From: Epichloe hybrida
Lineage: Eukaryota; Ascomycota; Sordariomycetes; Hypocreales; Clavicipitaceae
DNA length: 64,000 bases
Direction of reading: 5' to 3'
NCBI GenBank assembly: GCA_019022495.1
Contig: JAFEKR010000008.1
Location: 248,001-312,000, forward strand
In this document: positions 23,439-36,581 of the stretch, in pieces
Layout of the letters: every line of letters starts with the position of its first letter
How positions within the stretch are numbered: position 1 is the stretch's first letter
Notes under the pieces: generated by a model
The model's input: only the letters and a program-made list of their open reading frames with translations
Database searches by the model: none
What the model was told of the DNA's origin: nothing
Made by a program: the position numbers and the translations under genes

Positions 23439-23708
23439 TGTTAGGAGCGCAGAGGTCAAAGATAGGATGTTTATCAAAGCGGGTCTTTAGAGAACCTTTA
23501 GGCTATATAAATAACAAAGAGGCTAGCTAGCTATAAGATAGCTACGTGCTTATAAAGCAAGGTATTTATTAAAGACTACGCATATTATTAGTGCTAGGTT
23601 AAAGATTAAAACCATTATATACCTACCCCTAGCTAGTATTTATCTAGTAGTAACTATAATAGTCTTAGCTATTACTTTATTTTTAACCTTTTAGTATAAG
23701 CTATAATA
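23439..23708 (+). repeat. 5' LTR of gypsy B1
   Basis: TGTTAGGAGCGCAGAGG (intact outer end) to AAGCTATAATA (RIP form of AAGCCGTGACA, inner end). Confidence 0.92.
23504..23513 (+). promoter_or_regulatory. TATA-like box in the B LTR, probably created by RIP
   Basis: TATATAAATA here and in the other B LTRs except that at 54609-54878, which has CATGCGGATA in the same position (54804-54813, complement). CA, TG and CG to TA changes convert one into the other, so this is likely not the native promoter. Confidence 0.55.
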
Positions 23709-23899
23709 AATTAATCTCTCTTAACCTTTTTAAGGATATAAACTATTAGCTAGATTATTATATAGCTAATACTCTAAAGATTTATAAGAAATATACTAGT
23801 ACCTTATAATAATAAAGCTATAGATAATTAGGAAAATAAAGAACCCTTATAATCTAGAACTATAGATAATAATAGGGTGTAATAAACGTCACTTAATCT

Positions 23900-26800
23900 T
23901 AATTTAGGTAAAGGTATAGATAATATAACTAAAGAAAAAAGGGCATTATAGTAATGCTATAAGGTTATATAATTTAAGCTATATTACCTTTAGAGAAAAT
24001 AAAAGGTCTTATAAATAAAGGCATAAATTAAAGAGCTTAAGGTAAATCTAGGATTAGCTAGACCTTAAATTAGACTTATAATTACCCCTTAATCTAGATT
24101 TATAATTACCCCTTAAACATTAGCTATGTTTTTACCTATAGTTTATAGTAATATAGTAGTAATTATATAGTACGGTAATCTTATTAAAATATAGATAAAA
24201 ATTCCTATATATAAAGGGGAAATATATAAAAGCCTATAGAATTTCTTAGTAAACTTAGATATACTATTTAAATTAAATTACTATACCTTTAAGAATAATA
24301 TAACTAAGGTAATATATATAGGTAATTACCTAGCTAGTAATATAAAGTAATAGTAAATATATTATATAGCTATAAATAAGTATATAAATTATTTATTAAT
24401 TACCTAGGTAAATTTTCTAGAATAGTTAAAAACTAGAATAATAGATATAAGTATAAGATACTTAAAAGTAATAAGGTTATTACTAAATCTTAGGTAAAAG
24501 AATAACTAATTATTTTAATCCTTTATATAAGCCTAAAATAAGGTAAAAGCTAAGTTACCTAAAGAAATCCTTATATATCTAAGAATTATAATCTTTTTAA
24601 ATAGCTTAAATAATACTATAAGGAAGTAAATAATTAGTTAAAAGATCCTAATAACCTAAAGCTAACTATAAGGCTAAGGTAAGAAAGTAAAGATTATAAT
24701 AGGTTTAAGCTAAATTAATAAAAAAGATTAGGACTTTAAAAGAAAAAGATAATACTTTTATTTTATATTACTTATAAATAAGGTATAGTAATAAAGTAAA
24801 GACTAAGGGAAAAGATTATCTCTAGTATACTATAAATATAAAAAGCCTAGGTATACTTTACTAGCTTATTAGGCACTAGATTATTTTACCTATAAAAGTA
24901 CTAAGTATATAACTAAAAAGTATAGGAAAAGTAATAATAAAGCTATATTTTCTAATATAATACTAGTTTAATTAGTATAGACTTAGGAATATAATCTTAC
25001 TATAAAATACCTTATAAATAATAGAATAAGAATATAAGTATCTCTATTATAAAATAACTAGTAATTAGCTATATAAGCGCTATTTAATATAGGTATATAG
25101 TCTTTAATAATTTATCTAAAATTATTATTAAAAAAGAATTAGGAGAATATAATTTAATTAAATAGGATATTAAAGAGTATAAGTAAAAAAGTGATTTTAT
25201 ATTAAGGAATTCTAAAAAAATTAGTTAAGATAAAAGATAGTATAAGGTTTATAAAGGTTTACTAAGTTAGTTACTTTATTACTAATATAAGTAAAAGGAT
25301 AATTCTAAGTATAAACTAGATTAAAGAGTATTTACTTATAATTATATATTAGAAGTATAAATACTAGAGATATCTAGTAATAATAAAATATCTTTTTTTT
25401 ACTTATAGTAAGTAGTAAGTATATAAAGAGAAAAAAATAGTAGTAATTACTTTATTATTAAGAGTAATAAAAATTAAGCTAAGTATTTTAAAAAATAAAA
25501 ATTAAAAAGAAAAAGGAAAAGGCTAATTAAAGGACTTAGTAGTAATAAATATATAAATAAATAGTAAAGTAACTATATAAATCCTAGAGTATACTTATTT
25601 ATAGTAAAAAAGTAAAGGTATTATAGTTATACTAATTTTAGAAAATATAAGTAATAAAGAAGCTATATTAAATTAGAATAAGAGCACTAAGTGCCTTATA
25701 CTAATAATCCTAGAAGAATATAAGGAGTTTATAGATATTTTTTCTAAAGAGTTAGTAAGTAAGCTTCTTAAACTAGGAGGTTATACTTATATAATTAAAT
25801 TAGAAAAAAGGAAAACATTACCTTAGGGGCTTATATATAATTTAGCTAAGAGAGAGCTAAAGGTTCTTAGAGAGTACCTTATAAGTATATAGCTTAAAGG
25901 GTAAATTAAAAGATTAGTTAGCCTAGCTAAAGCCTTAATTTTATTTATTCTAAAGAAAGAAGGGAAATTAAGACTTTATATAAATTATAGGGGCTTAAAT
26001 AAGATTATAATTAAGAATAAGGCCCCTTTACCCCTTATTACTAAAATTCTTAATTAATTAGTAAGCGTAGTTATTTTTATAGTCTTAGATTTAAAAGATA
26101 TATATTACTAGCTATATATTCGCTTAGGTAATAAGTAGAAAATAGTATTTTATTATTAATATAGCTACTTTAAATATCTAGTAATGCTATTTAGACTAGT
26201 TAATATACTAATAACTTTTTAGGAGTATATTAATAATACTCTTAAAAGACTTATTAATAAGACCTATATTATTTATCTAGATAATATGCTAATATATAGT
26301 AATAGAGTTAAGGATTATATAGAGTATATTAAATAAGTTTTATATAGGTTTAAAGAGGTAAGTCTTTTTATTAACCTTAAGAAGTGTTAATTTTTAGTTA
26401 AGGAAGTTAAATTTTTAGGCTTTAAGATATTAAAGAAAGGTATTATAATAGACTTACTAAGAGTTAAAGTAATTATAACCTAGCTAATACTATATAGTAT
26501 TTTTAATATTTAGTTATTCTTAGTTTTACTAGATTTTACTACTATTTTATTAAATAGTATAGTAAAGTTATTATTCTATTAATAGATTGCCTTAAAGGGA
26601 ATTAACTAGTAATATTTAAACTAAAACCCTATAAGCTAGTAGTATTTAGAGAGCTTTAATAAAGATTTTAGGAAGCGCTAATTTTAGTGTATTTTAATTT
26701 ACTTATATATCTTAGAGTGAAGATAGATATATCTAGATATATAATTAAGGCTATACTTATAATATTAGTGCTAGGTTACTAGTACTTAGTTATATTTATA

Positions 26801-29110
26801 TTAAGGAAAATAACTAATACTAAATTATAATATTTAATACCTAATAGTAAATTATTAGCTATCTAAGAGGCTTTTTATATATAGAGACATTATCTTACTT
26901 ATTTAGCTTATATAATTAAAGTTATTATAGATTATTTAAACTATAAGTACCTTACTATAAAGCCTAAGCTTACTAGTAAGTAAGTAACTATGCTTAATAA
27001 GCTTTATCCTTTTAATTTTAAGATTATATATTATATAAGGAAATTAAATTTTACTAACTTACTTTTAAGAAGACTAGATTTTATAAGTAAGGTAAGGAAA
27101 GAGAAAGTAATAACTATATAACTTCTTACCTTTTTATTTAAATTTATAGATACTAAGAGATAGGAACACTATATTAATATTATTAATGCTATAGGCTTTA
27201 TAAAAACATTACTTAATGTAACTAATAGTTAGTTATAATAACGCTATAATAATACTACTAATATCTAAGGTTTTAAAAAATTATAACTTAACTATATTCC
27301 TAAAGAACCTAATAATCTAGATAATCTTAGAAGAGTTATATTAGTAAGGTTATTTAATACTTTTTATACTTCTATTAATAAGTAATAAGCTAGCTATAGT
27401 AATACTATTAGTACCTAGTGTATATATTATTTATTACTTAATTATTTTAATTTTCCTATTAAACTAGCTATTTCTAATAGAAATAAACTAGTATAGGTTA
27501 TTACTAGTAAGTAATAAGGGCGCCCCTTAAAAACATTACTTATCTATATTCTTATAAGACTAGAAGTATTTATTAAACTAATTACTTATAGAGATATTAT
27601 AGCTAGGATTTAATTTATTTAGAGAACCTTTTCTAAGTTTAACTTTAACTTTCTAGAAAAGAGCTTAGAATTAAAACCCCTAATTTAAGTCTTATTATAT
27701 AAAGTATAGTAAGGTAATACCTTTACTATAGCTTAATTAAAGTTACTTAAAAGTAATAATATAGCTATATCTTAGATATAGTTAATTAAACCCTTTAAGC
27801 TATTAATATTTAAGAATTATATTTTTATTTCTCTAGGTATAAGAAAAGAAATTTTATTACTAACTTATAATAACCTTATTACTAGGCATTAAGAAGTAAG
27901 TAAAACTCTTTATTAAATTATAAACTAATATTATTAGCTAATAATAAAGAAAGATATAAAGGTATATATTAGCACTTATATAAATTATTAGACTTTAAAA
28001 CTAAGGTATTATAAACTATATAGTAAGCTAGCTATATTACTAGTGGTTAATTGCCTTTTTTAAGAATTATTAATAGATTTTAATACTAGACTTTTACTAG
28101 TAAAAGATTTAAATTAGACTTATAATATAATTTTAGTTATTATTAACTATTTTATAAAATATAGTATTTATATCCTTATTTTAATATAACTAACTAGTAA
28201 TAAGCTAGTAATTATATTCTTAGAATATGTTTTTAGAGATTATAAAGCCTTAAAAAGTATTATAATAAACTAAGGTTTTATATTTACTAGTGGTTTCTAA
28301 ATAACTTTTTATTATCTTCTTATAATAAAGTAGCTACTAAGCATTGCTTTTTACCCCTAGATAAATAGTTAAATAAAATATTTAAACTAAGTCTTAGAAT
28401 ATTATTTAAGGGCTTTTACTAATACTAAATAAACTAATTAGGCAAATAACCTATTAATAGCGTAATTTATATATAATATAAGTAATTACTTAACGTATAG
28501 CTATATACTAGTAAAGGCATTATAAGGTTATAATCCTAGAGGTCTATAGTAAGTAATAGTAAATATCCCTTTAGTAAATAATTAAGCTAAAAGTAAGATT
28601 TTAGCACTAAGAGAGAAGTATACTATAATTAAGTAACTTTTAAGTAACTTATAGACTTAGTATAAAAAATATTATAATAAGAAAAGAACTCTAATAAGGT
28701 TTAAAGTTAGTAACTATGTTTTATTATTAATAAAAAATATTAACTTAAGATACCCTAGTAAGAAGCTAGCTATAAAGTATTTAAGCCCCTATAAGATTAA
28801 AAAGGTAATTAGAAGTTATAAATTAGTATATTAATTAAAATTACTACCTAGGACTTAATTATATAATATATTTAATATTACTAGTCTTAAATCTTTTAAA
28901 GGGGACTTAATAAATATAGAAAATATATCCTTACTATAAGATACTATTAAAGATAATAAATAAGAGTTTAAAGTTAAGATAATTATTTTATATTACTATA
29001 ATAAAAGGTATTATAAATATCTAGTTAAATAAAAGAGCTATAATACTTTAGAGAATTCTTAGGTATTAAAAAGGGATTTTATTACTAGAGAAATTATTAA
29101 TAACTATAAG
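23900..29110 (+). pseudogene. Gypsy B1 gag-pol with chromodomain (RIP-broken)
   Basis: Plus-strand frame full of TAA/TAG stops. Gag is only inferred at about 24180-24800. RT: GLIYNLAKRELKVLREYL then INYRGLNKIIIKNKAPL (about 25830-26040) and YLDN (former YLDD, about 26275). RNase H follows at about 26600-27000. Integrase: IDF.TRLL...IILVII.YFIKYSIYI at about 28070-28170. Chromodomain: RYYKYLVK.KSYNTLENS at about 29005-29070, like the 'YLVKWKGY..ENTWEP' core that binds methylated H3K9 in chromoviruses (family knowledge). Function is lost. Confidence 0.85.
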
Positions 29111-29119
29111 TAATAGCTA

Positions 29120-31048
29120 AGTAATAAAGTTAATATAAGGTAATTATATTTTATAACTTAATATACTAAAGATATTAGAAAATAAAGTTAATTTACTTAG
29201 ATAACTTAAATAATTTATTATATAGTTACTAAGTACTTATCCCTTTATAATAGAGTTAGCTCTTAAGATTACTAGTCCCTTATTATTAGTAATAGCTATA
29301 AGAGCTATAGAGAAAGAGGCCTTAGAAGTATTTTTATTATTAAAATCCCTCTCTTTATATATATAAACTTAAAGTATACTAAGAAGCTTAATAAAACTAA
29401 TATATTTAAGTAAATTAATAGTATTTAGTATAAACTACTAGTAAGTTAGTTAAGTATTAGCTATATATATATTAAGAAAGCTTACCTTTAGAATATTCTA
29501 GGCTATAAAGTAAAGATAATTTAAAATATGAATCTAAGTCTTTAGATTTATAGTATTACTTAGTAATACTATTATAGTATATTTATTATATTTTGCCTTA
29601 TAAGTAATATTAGTAAATATAACTATACTTATTAGAATTTTTATAAACTAAGATAGTATTCTATAGCTTTTTCTTTGCTTTTATAATAAGCTAGTAGTAA
29701 GTTAGTAGTAATTTAGTGTCTAGGAAATAGAATTATACTTACTTTATTTTAATAGTAATAGCTACCTTTAGAAGTAGCTTTAATAAGTTTAAATAGCTTA
29801 TTATAAAGCTATATAATTTAAGCTAAAGTCTAGTAATATATTAGTAATAAGTAAGTAAATTCTAGTTAAGAGAGATATACTATAATATAGTTTTTATTAT
29901 TTTAAAAGTAATAAGTATATCTTATTAAATAGCCTATTAAATATTAGTAATAAAGAAGTAATAAGTAAGTAAAGAAATTATACTTAAAGATTTATTATAT
30001 TTAGCTAGAAAGGTTTTTTTATTAATAAGGTATCTTAAAATCTTATAGGTATTATTTTTTAGGAGGATATTTTATATTATTACTTACTAATAATAGTGTA
30101 TATATAGAATTTTCTTTAAAGTTATTTTACTAGTAATAAGTTAGTAATAAAGACACTATAAGAATATAATAAACTTATAATAAGATTTTAAAAGAAGTTT
30201 ACTTTAGAGAAAACTTTATAAAAGACTTTATAAGAGATTTTTTAGTTAATAAATTTTCTTAAGGTATTAATAAAGGTAAAGTTTAGGTATAAGACTTAGA
30301 TATAGTAAACTAGCTATAAGTTAGCTATAATAGACTAAATAGGGAAGTTATACTAATAAGAGTATAAACTTATAAGTTAGATAAAGGTAAAAAACTAAGA
30401 TAAATAAGGATAGATAATAATAATAATTAGGGACTAAAAGAGGTTAGTAATTACTAAGTAATAGTAATAAGAGAGCTATTACTTAGCTAGTAAGGGTAAC
30501 TTATAAGTTTAAGGGATATTATAAAAGAAAGGAAAAGTATAAAAAGAGGGAAAATTAGTCTCTTTTATATTAACCCTAGACCCCTTAAGTAATCTAACGC
30601 ACTATGTATAGGTAATTTACAAATTATAATAATAACTATTAGCACTACTAAATATATATATACCTAATAGCTATAAGCTTATAGTAACTATAATATAAGC
30701 CCTCTAGTTAGACTATTTAGAACCTTAGTATTAGGTACCTTATTTATTTAACTAATTATAAAAATTAATATAGGTTATCTATGTTTTTTTTCTAGCTATG
30801 TAATAGGCAATAATATTTGTTTTACTATAGTAAAACTACATATAAGCTACTATTTAAATATTATTAACTATAGTAAGGGGTTGTTTTTAATTAGTAATAT
30901 TATTATTATTATTTCTTATTATTTACTTATATATCTAGATATAAGGTACCCTATCTTATTTTCCTTATAAAGCTTTAATATAGTAACTATGCCCTAAGTA
31001 AGTAGCTTATTTTATAATTAAGGTTAATTATATATAAGGGGGGTATTA
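29120..31048 (+). other. Long 3' non-coding segment of gypsy B with polypurine tract
   Basis: No reading frame on either strand. Present, wholly or partly, in all copies that have a 3' end (2153-3520, 21830-22868, 29120-31048, 47266-49180). It ends in a G-rich tract (31038-31043) before the LTR. Unusually long for a gypsy 3' UTR; may once have held another gene. Confidence 0.6.
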
Positions 31049-31318
31049 TATTAGGAGTGTAAAGGTTAAAGATAGAATATTTATTAAAGTAAGTCTTTAA
31101 AGAACCTTTAGGCTATATAAATAATAAAGAGGCTAGCTAGCTATAAGATAGCTATATGCTTATAAAGTAAGGTATTTATTAAAGATTACGTATATTATTA
31201 GTGCTAGGTTAAAGATTAAAACCTTTACGCACCTGCCCCTAGCTAGTATCTATCTAGCAGTGACTGCGATAGTCTTAGCTATCACTTCGTTCTTAACCTT
31301 TTGGTGCAAGCCATGACA
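31049..31318 (+). repeat. 3' LTR of gypsy B1
   Basis: TATTAGGAGTG (mutated inner end) to GTGCAAGCCATGACA (mostly intact outer end). Confidence 0.92.
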
Positions 31319-31323
31319 GATAG
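31319..31323. repeat. Target-site duplication GATAG, right copy (B1)
   Basis: Matches 23434-23438. Confidence 0.9.
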
Positions 31324-34300
31324 CTACACTAAGCTTAATATTATTAGCGTTAAATTCGCAAGAAACCATAAGCTTAATTAGGCTAAGGCTATAGTACTTA
31401 TTCTCTAGGTAATAAGGGCCCTTATAGTCCCTTAATATAGTGTTTATAAGGTACCTATTATTATTAAAGACTTAAGAGAGGAAGAAAAGGACCTTAAGCT
31501 ACTATATATAGCTATAAATAAAGACTTAAGAGTAAGGGGAAGCCTTATCTTAATTAGAATATATATACTTACTAAAGAATATATATATCTTTATTTATAC
31601 TTATAAGAGTAGTAGTTTAAGAAAAAGAAAATAGCCTTTTTACTTATAACTCCTTATAAGTTTATAAAAGTAATGCGTAATAAGGCTATTATATATGCTA
31701 TTATAGGAGTTATAAAAGATAAGTTTATTACCCTTAAAGATAATAAGAAGGCAAAAGTATATAGAACTATTAAAGATATCCTTAAGAAACTATATAAGTT
31801 TAAAGATATATTTATAGTAAATAAGGTAAGTAGTTTACTATTAAGAAAGGAGACTAACTATATAATTAACCTAATACCTAGGGCCACGCCCCTATATAGA
31901 CTAATTTACCCTCTTTCCTAAAGTAAGTTAAAGGAGCTTTATAAATATATTAATAAAAACCTATAAAAAAGCTAGATAAGACTCTCTAAGAGCCCTATAG
32001 GCATGCTTATCCTATTTATACTAAAGAAGGATAAAATACTTTAACTATATATAAATTATTAGGGACTTAATAAAGTAATATAAAAGAATTACTACGCTCT
32101 CCCCCTAATTTTAAAGATCCTAGACTAGTGCTAAGAAGCCTATTACTTCTTAAAGATTAATATTAAGGATACTTACTATTAAATCTATATTAAAGAGAGT
32201 AATAAGTAAAAGACTATATTTTATACCTATTATAAACACTATAAATATCTTATAATACCCTTTAAGCTAACTAATACTCTAGTTACTTTTTAGAGTTATA
32301 TTTATAAAGCACTATATAGGCTAGTAAACACTATTTATATAGTGTATTTAAATAATATCCTTATTTTCTTAAAAATATAAGAGAAGTATACTATATATAT
32401 TAAAGAAGTCCTAGAATATATAAGGTTAGTAAAGCTATATATAAAACCCTTTAAGTGTTTATTTTACTAGGAATTAGTAAAATTCCTAAGGTTTATCCTA
32501 TTAGTTAATAGTATTTTAATAGATATATATAAAGTTAATATAATTTAAGACTAGAAGAAGCCTATAAGCTTTAAAGATATATAGTCTTTCCTAGGATTTT
32601 ATAACTTTTACTAAAGGTTTATTTACTAATACTTTAGGATTATAGTACCCTTACATATATTAATAAAAGGTAGTTAAAATAGTATTTAGACTAGGAAGTT
32701 TATATTTAAGGAAAGGGAATAGCTAGTGTTTAACTAGCTAAAGGGTGCCTTTTAATAGGTACCTTTTCTTTATTATTATAACCTAAGTTAGCTAGTAAAT
32801 ATTAAGATAAATGCTTTAGTCTTTATAATAGTAAGAATCTTATCTTAATAAAATAATAAGGGCTAATAATATCCTATAGTATTTTAGTTAAGGAAGTTTA
32901 TAAACACTAAATATAATTATAGTATAGTAAATTAGGAGTTACTTACTATAGTAAAGTTATTTAAACACTAGTAACACTATATTAAAGGTATAGTAACCCT
33001 AGTAAAGGTCCTATTAAATTACTATAACTTAGACTTTTATAAGATAGTAAATGTTAAATAAAAAGCAAGCTAAATAGTATATATTTCTTTACCTCTTTTA
33101 CTTTAAAATTAGGCATAAACCTAGGAAAAGTAACCTAGTAAATACACTATTAAGATAGTCTAATTATAAAGGTAAACCCCTAATAAATAAGGCACTTTTA
33201 CTAGAACTTTAGAAAAAAATAGTAGTTACTAAAGAACTAGTAAAAGAAAAAATACTAATATATAAGAGAAAATATAGTAAGATACCTTTAGGGGAGGAAA
33301 ATACCCTAGTCTTAATATATTAAAGAAAATATAGTAAGATACCTTTAAGGGAGAAAAATACCTTAGTCTTAGTAAAGAGGCTTAGTAAAATACCTTTAGG
33401 GGAGGAAAATACCCTAGCTACTATAAAGAGAGCTCTAGAGGCTAAAGTAGCCTAGTTAAGAGGCTAGTTAGCTACTATAAATCTAGTAAAAGATTAGCTA
33501 AATAAGGGTAATTTCTAGGAGAAAGTAATATATATCTAAGATATTAGCATAGTATAAGAGATATAGGAGACTATTATACTACTAAATCCTTACTAATCTA
33601 GGCTAAATAAACCATTAGTATAATTACTATAAAAGTTATAGGATTAAGATCTAGATTTATAAAGGTAAAATAGTAAGATTAATAATTCCCTAGTAAGAGG
33701 TAAAGGAAAAGCTAGTTTATAGTTATATAGTATAAGGGGTCTTTTAATATACTAAGACTAGGTAGTTATTCCCTAAGAGCTTATCTTATAATAGGAGCTT
33801 TTATAGCTACACTATAATAATTTACTAGTAAGTTACTTTAGGACTAAACACACTCTTAAGCTATTAAATCATTACTTCTAGTAGCTAGATATAAGCAAGT
33901 TAGTATCTAACTATATTATAAGCTATAGGGTTTACTAGTAAGTAGTGGCTAGAAGGCATTGCCTATATAAAAGCCTTAAATCCTTACTAATACTATAGTA
34001 ACTATAGGTAGAAATCTTAATAGATTTTATTATAGGATTACTTACTACCTAATTAATTAACTAAGAAACTAATATAATCCTAGTAATTATAGACTAATTT
34101 ACTAAGTACTTTATCTTCTTACTTATAACTACTATAATTAATATAGTAAAACTAGCAAAGCTTTTCTATAGGAAAATTAAACTATAATTTAGGGCACTAG
34201 AGAGCATTATATCTAATAGGGGATTAGTTTTTATAAGCTAATTCTAGTTAGACTTATACTACCTATTATATATAAAGCAAAGGCTTTCTATAGCTTTTTA

Positions 34301-35020
34301 CCCCTAAACTAATAGGTAAATAAAGAGAATAAACTAAGTACTTAAGTATTACCTCTAATGCTTTATAGCTAAGAACTAATAAATATAGCTTAAGCTACTC
34401 CTAATAGCTTAATTTACCTATAATAATATAGTAAATAAAATTATAGGCTACTTCCCTAATTACTCCCTTATAGGCTATTTACCTAAGTTTTACCTAGCTC
34501 TTAGGGATAAGACTAAAGAAAAGGAAGTACTAGAAGCTTATATATATATTATAAAGCTATATAAAGTTAGAGAGTAATTAAAGTAAAACTAGGTAAAAGC
34601 TACTAAGACCTAAGTAAAGTACTATAACTAGTATTACTAGCTATTAATACTAAAAAGAGGTAACCTAGTATTACTATTAGTAAAGAATATTAGGCTTAAG
34701 GATATAAAATAAAAGCTAATCCCTAGATTTATTAGACTATTTTAAGTACTTAATACTATAGGAAAATAAGTATATAGACTTATATTACTTAAAAAATATA
34801 GGTAACTATATAATATATTTTATATTAGCTTATTAAAGCTACAGAATTACTATAAAGACACTAGAGATAAGGAAATACTAATACTAAACTTAGAGAATAA
34901 GGATAATAAGTATAAAGTTAAGGAGGTTAAGGACTATAGGAAAAACTAAGAAGGTAATAAATACCTAGTAAAATAGAAAGATTAGCTAAGTAAATATAAC
35001 TAATAAGTTCTAGTAAAAGA
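31324..35020 (+). pseudogene. Gypsy A pol with chromodomain (RIP-broken)
   Basis: An 82-codon open stretch (31673-31921) ends in NYIINLIPRATPLYRLIYPLS, the segment just before the gypsy RT core. Further on: VYLNNILIFL (former YLDDILIFSK, about 32340), KPFKCLFY.ELVKFLRFI (about 32440-32500), the integrase core IDFIIGLL...NIILVIID.FTKYFIF (about 34020-34130) and a chromodomain trace NKYLVK.KD (about 34960). Stops sit at former Gln and Trp codons. No protein expected. Confidence 0.82.
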
Positions 35021-36366
35021 TATAAAGAGCGCTTAATATGTAATTTAGACTTTTTATAGAAGTAAGTCTAGTAAGAAAAGTAGTAAGATATAAGTAAGTT
35101 ATAGGTAAGAAAATATAATATTCTTATAGAAAAGGCCTAGCCTTATTAGCTACTATTACACTCTAATTAATAGTCTAGGAATTACTATAGAAAAATAAAA
35201 GAAAAGGGCCCTAAAGGTTAGGTAATACTAGGGGAAAACTCTCTATTATAGCGCTATTATAGCTTAATACCTTATTGCCCTAGATAGCATATTTCGCGCT
35301 ATTTTTATCTATATTAATTACCTTCTCTATAGCGTAAAAAAGGCAGTGAATTACTATTACCTAGGCTATATAGCCTAGGTTAGCTAGCTAAAGCTAAAGA
35401 ACTATATATGCCTCCTAGATAGCTATAGCCTTATAATAGTTTTCCTATAGAAAAGTTAGTAAAAACTCACTAAAAGTATAGTAAAAAACTAAGGGAACTT
35501 ATAATACTAGGGGTAAGAGTAGTAGAAAATATAGTAACCTAGAGTTATTACTAAGAAATAATATATTACTAGTAAGTAATAGATATAGCCTATATAAAAA
35601 TATAAGCAAAGACTAGGTAAAGAGATAAGGAATTACTAACCTAGTAGCCCTTAGTAACACTAGTTAAACTAAATATAATATAATAAGTAATATTAGTATA
35701 GTTAAAGCCTATAATAAGGCTAATATAATACTTAGTAAGTTAGTAGTAAGTTACCTCTAAAAACATAGGGATAGGCTTATTAGACTCTTTATCTTCTATA
35801 GTGTCTAGAAGTAACTAGACCTAAACTAGAATTATTAATAAATTAGAAAAATTACCCTTTATAGTAAGCATAGCCTATAATAAAAAGTTAGTAATAAGGA
35901 GTGGAGAAGTAAGTAATAAGGGGATAAATTATAGTCTTATAAGTATTACCTTTTTTCTTACACTAGATATAGCTCTTAGAGGCATAGGCCTTAGCTAAGT
36001 TAAATAATAAAGCCTAGGGGAAAAGACACTTAATTTTAGGTATTTTAAGCTTAATAGGTAAGTATTTCTTAAACCTAGTATATCCTATATATAAATAGTA
36101 TATATAAGAGCACTTCTTTAAGTAAATAATTATTATTTTAATAGTAAAATAGTAGTAACTAATAAGGGAAAAGTAATAGTATATAAAGGTTATAATATTT
36201 TATAAAGAATAAACTATAGTTATATAAGGATAAAATAAGTAAAGTAATAGAGAGTTATAGGTATATTTATAGTTAAGCGCTATATATTATTTATTATTAT
36301 TTTAATATAGCTATTACTTAGTAAATAGCTATAAAATAGCTAGCAAAAGCTATTTAGAAGCCTAGC
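35021..36366 (+). other. 3' non-coding part of gypsy A
   Basis: AT-rich, no reading frame recognised; between the chromodomain trace and the putative 3' LTR. Confidence 0.45.
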
Positions 36367-36581
36367 TATAAGTAAGGGGGTAATTATAAGGCCTTACTTA
36401 TAATATAGGTACACTAGCGTACCTTATAGATAGGCCACGCCCTAGGGCTAAGTTCACGTGACGCTAGCGAGCTACTAGCTATAAGCTAGTGACTCGCATG
36501 CATAACACACTTATACCTAGCAAGCTTTAGTCAATATGCCAGAGCCCCTATACCTCTTGCCTAGCTATCCTTGTTCTCACA
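36367..36581 (+). repeat. Putative 3' LTR of gypsy A (215 bp)
   Basis: Starts TATAAG (RIP form of TGTGAG) and ends CTCACA, an inverted pair. RIP decreases towards the right: CpG and CpA sites are plentiful from 36410 on, as at the outer end of every other intact element here. No second copy in the window, so the left end is tentative. Confidence 0.5.

Larger units (their letters stand above)
23439..31318 (+). mobile_element. Ty3/gypsy chromovirus B1, full length
   Basis: 7.88 kb with two 270-bp LTRs, TSD GATAG, and plus-strand gag, RT, RNase H, integrase and chromodomain remnants in the Ty3/gypsy order (integrase after RNase H). Inserted in gypsy A. A ~1.9 kb non-coding segment separates the chromodomain from the 3' LTR. 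Heavy RIP inside; the outermost ~100 bases on each side are almost unmutated. Confidence 0.93.
31324..36581 (+). mobile_element. Ty3/gypsy chromovirus A, main part (right of B1)
   Basis: Plus-strand RT, RNase H, integrase and chromodomain remnants, then a 1.3 kb non-coding part and a putative 3' LTR ending CTCACA. The 5' LTR is not found. Distinct family from B and F by sequence. Confidence 0.8.
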
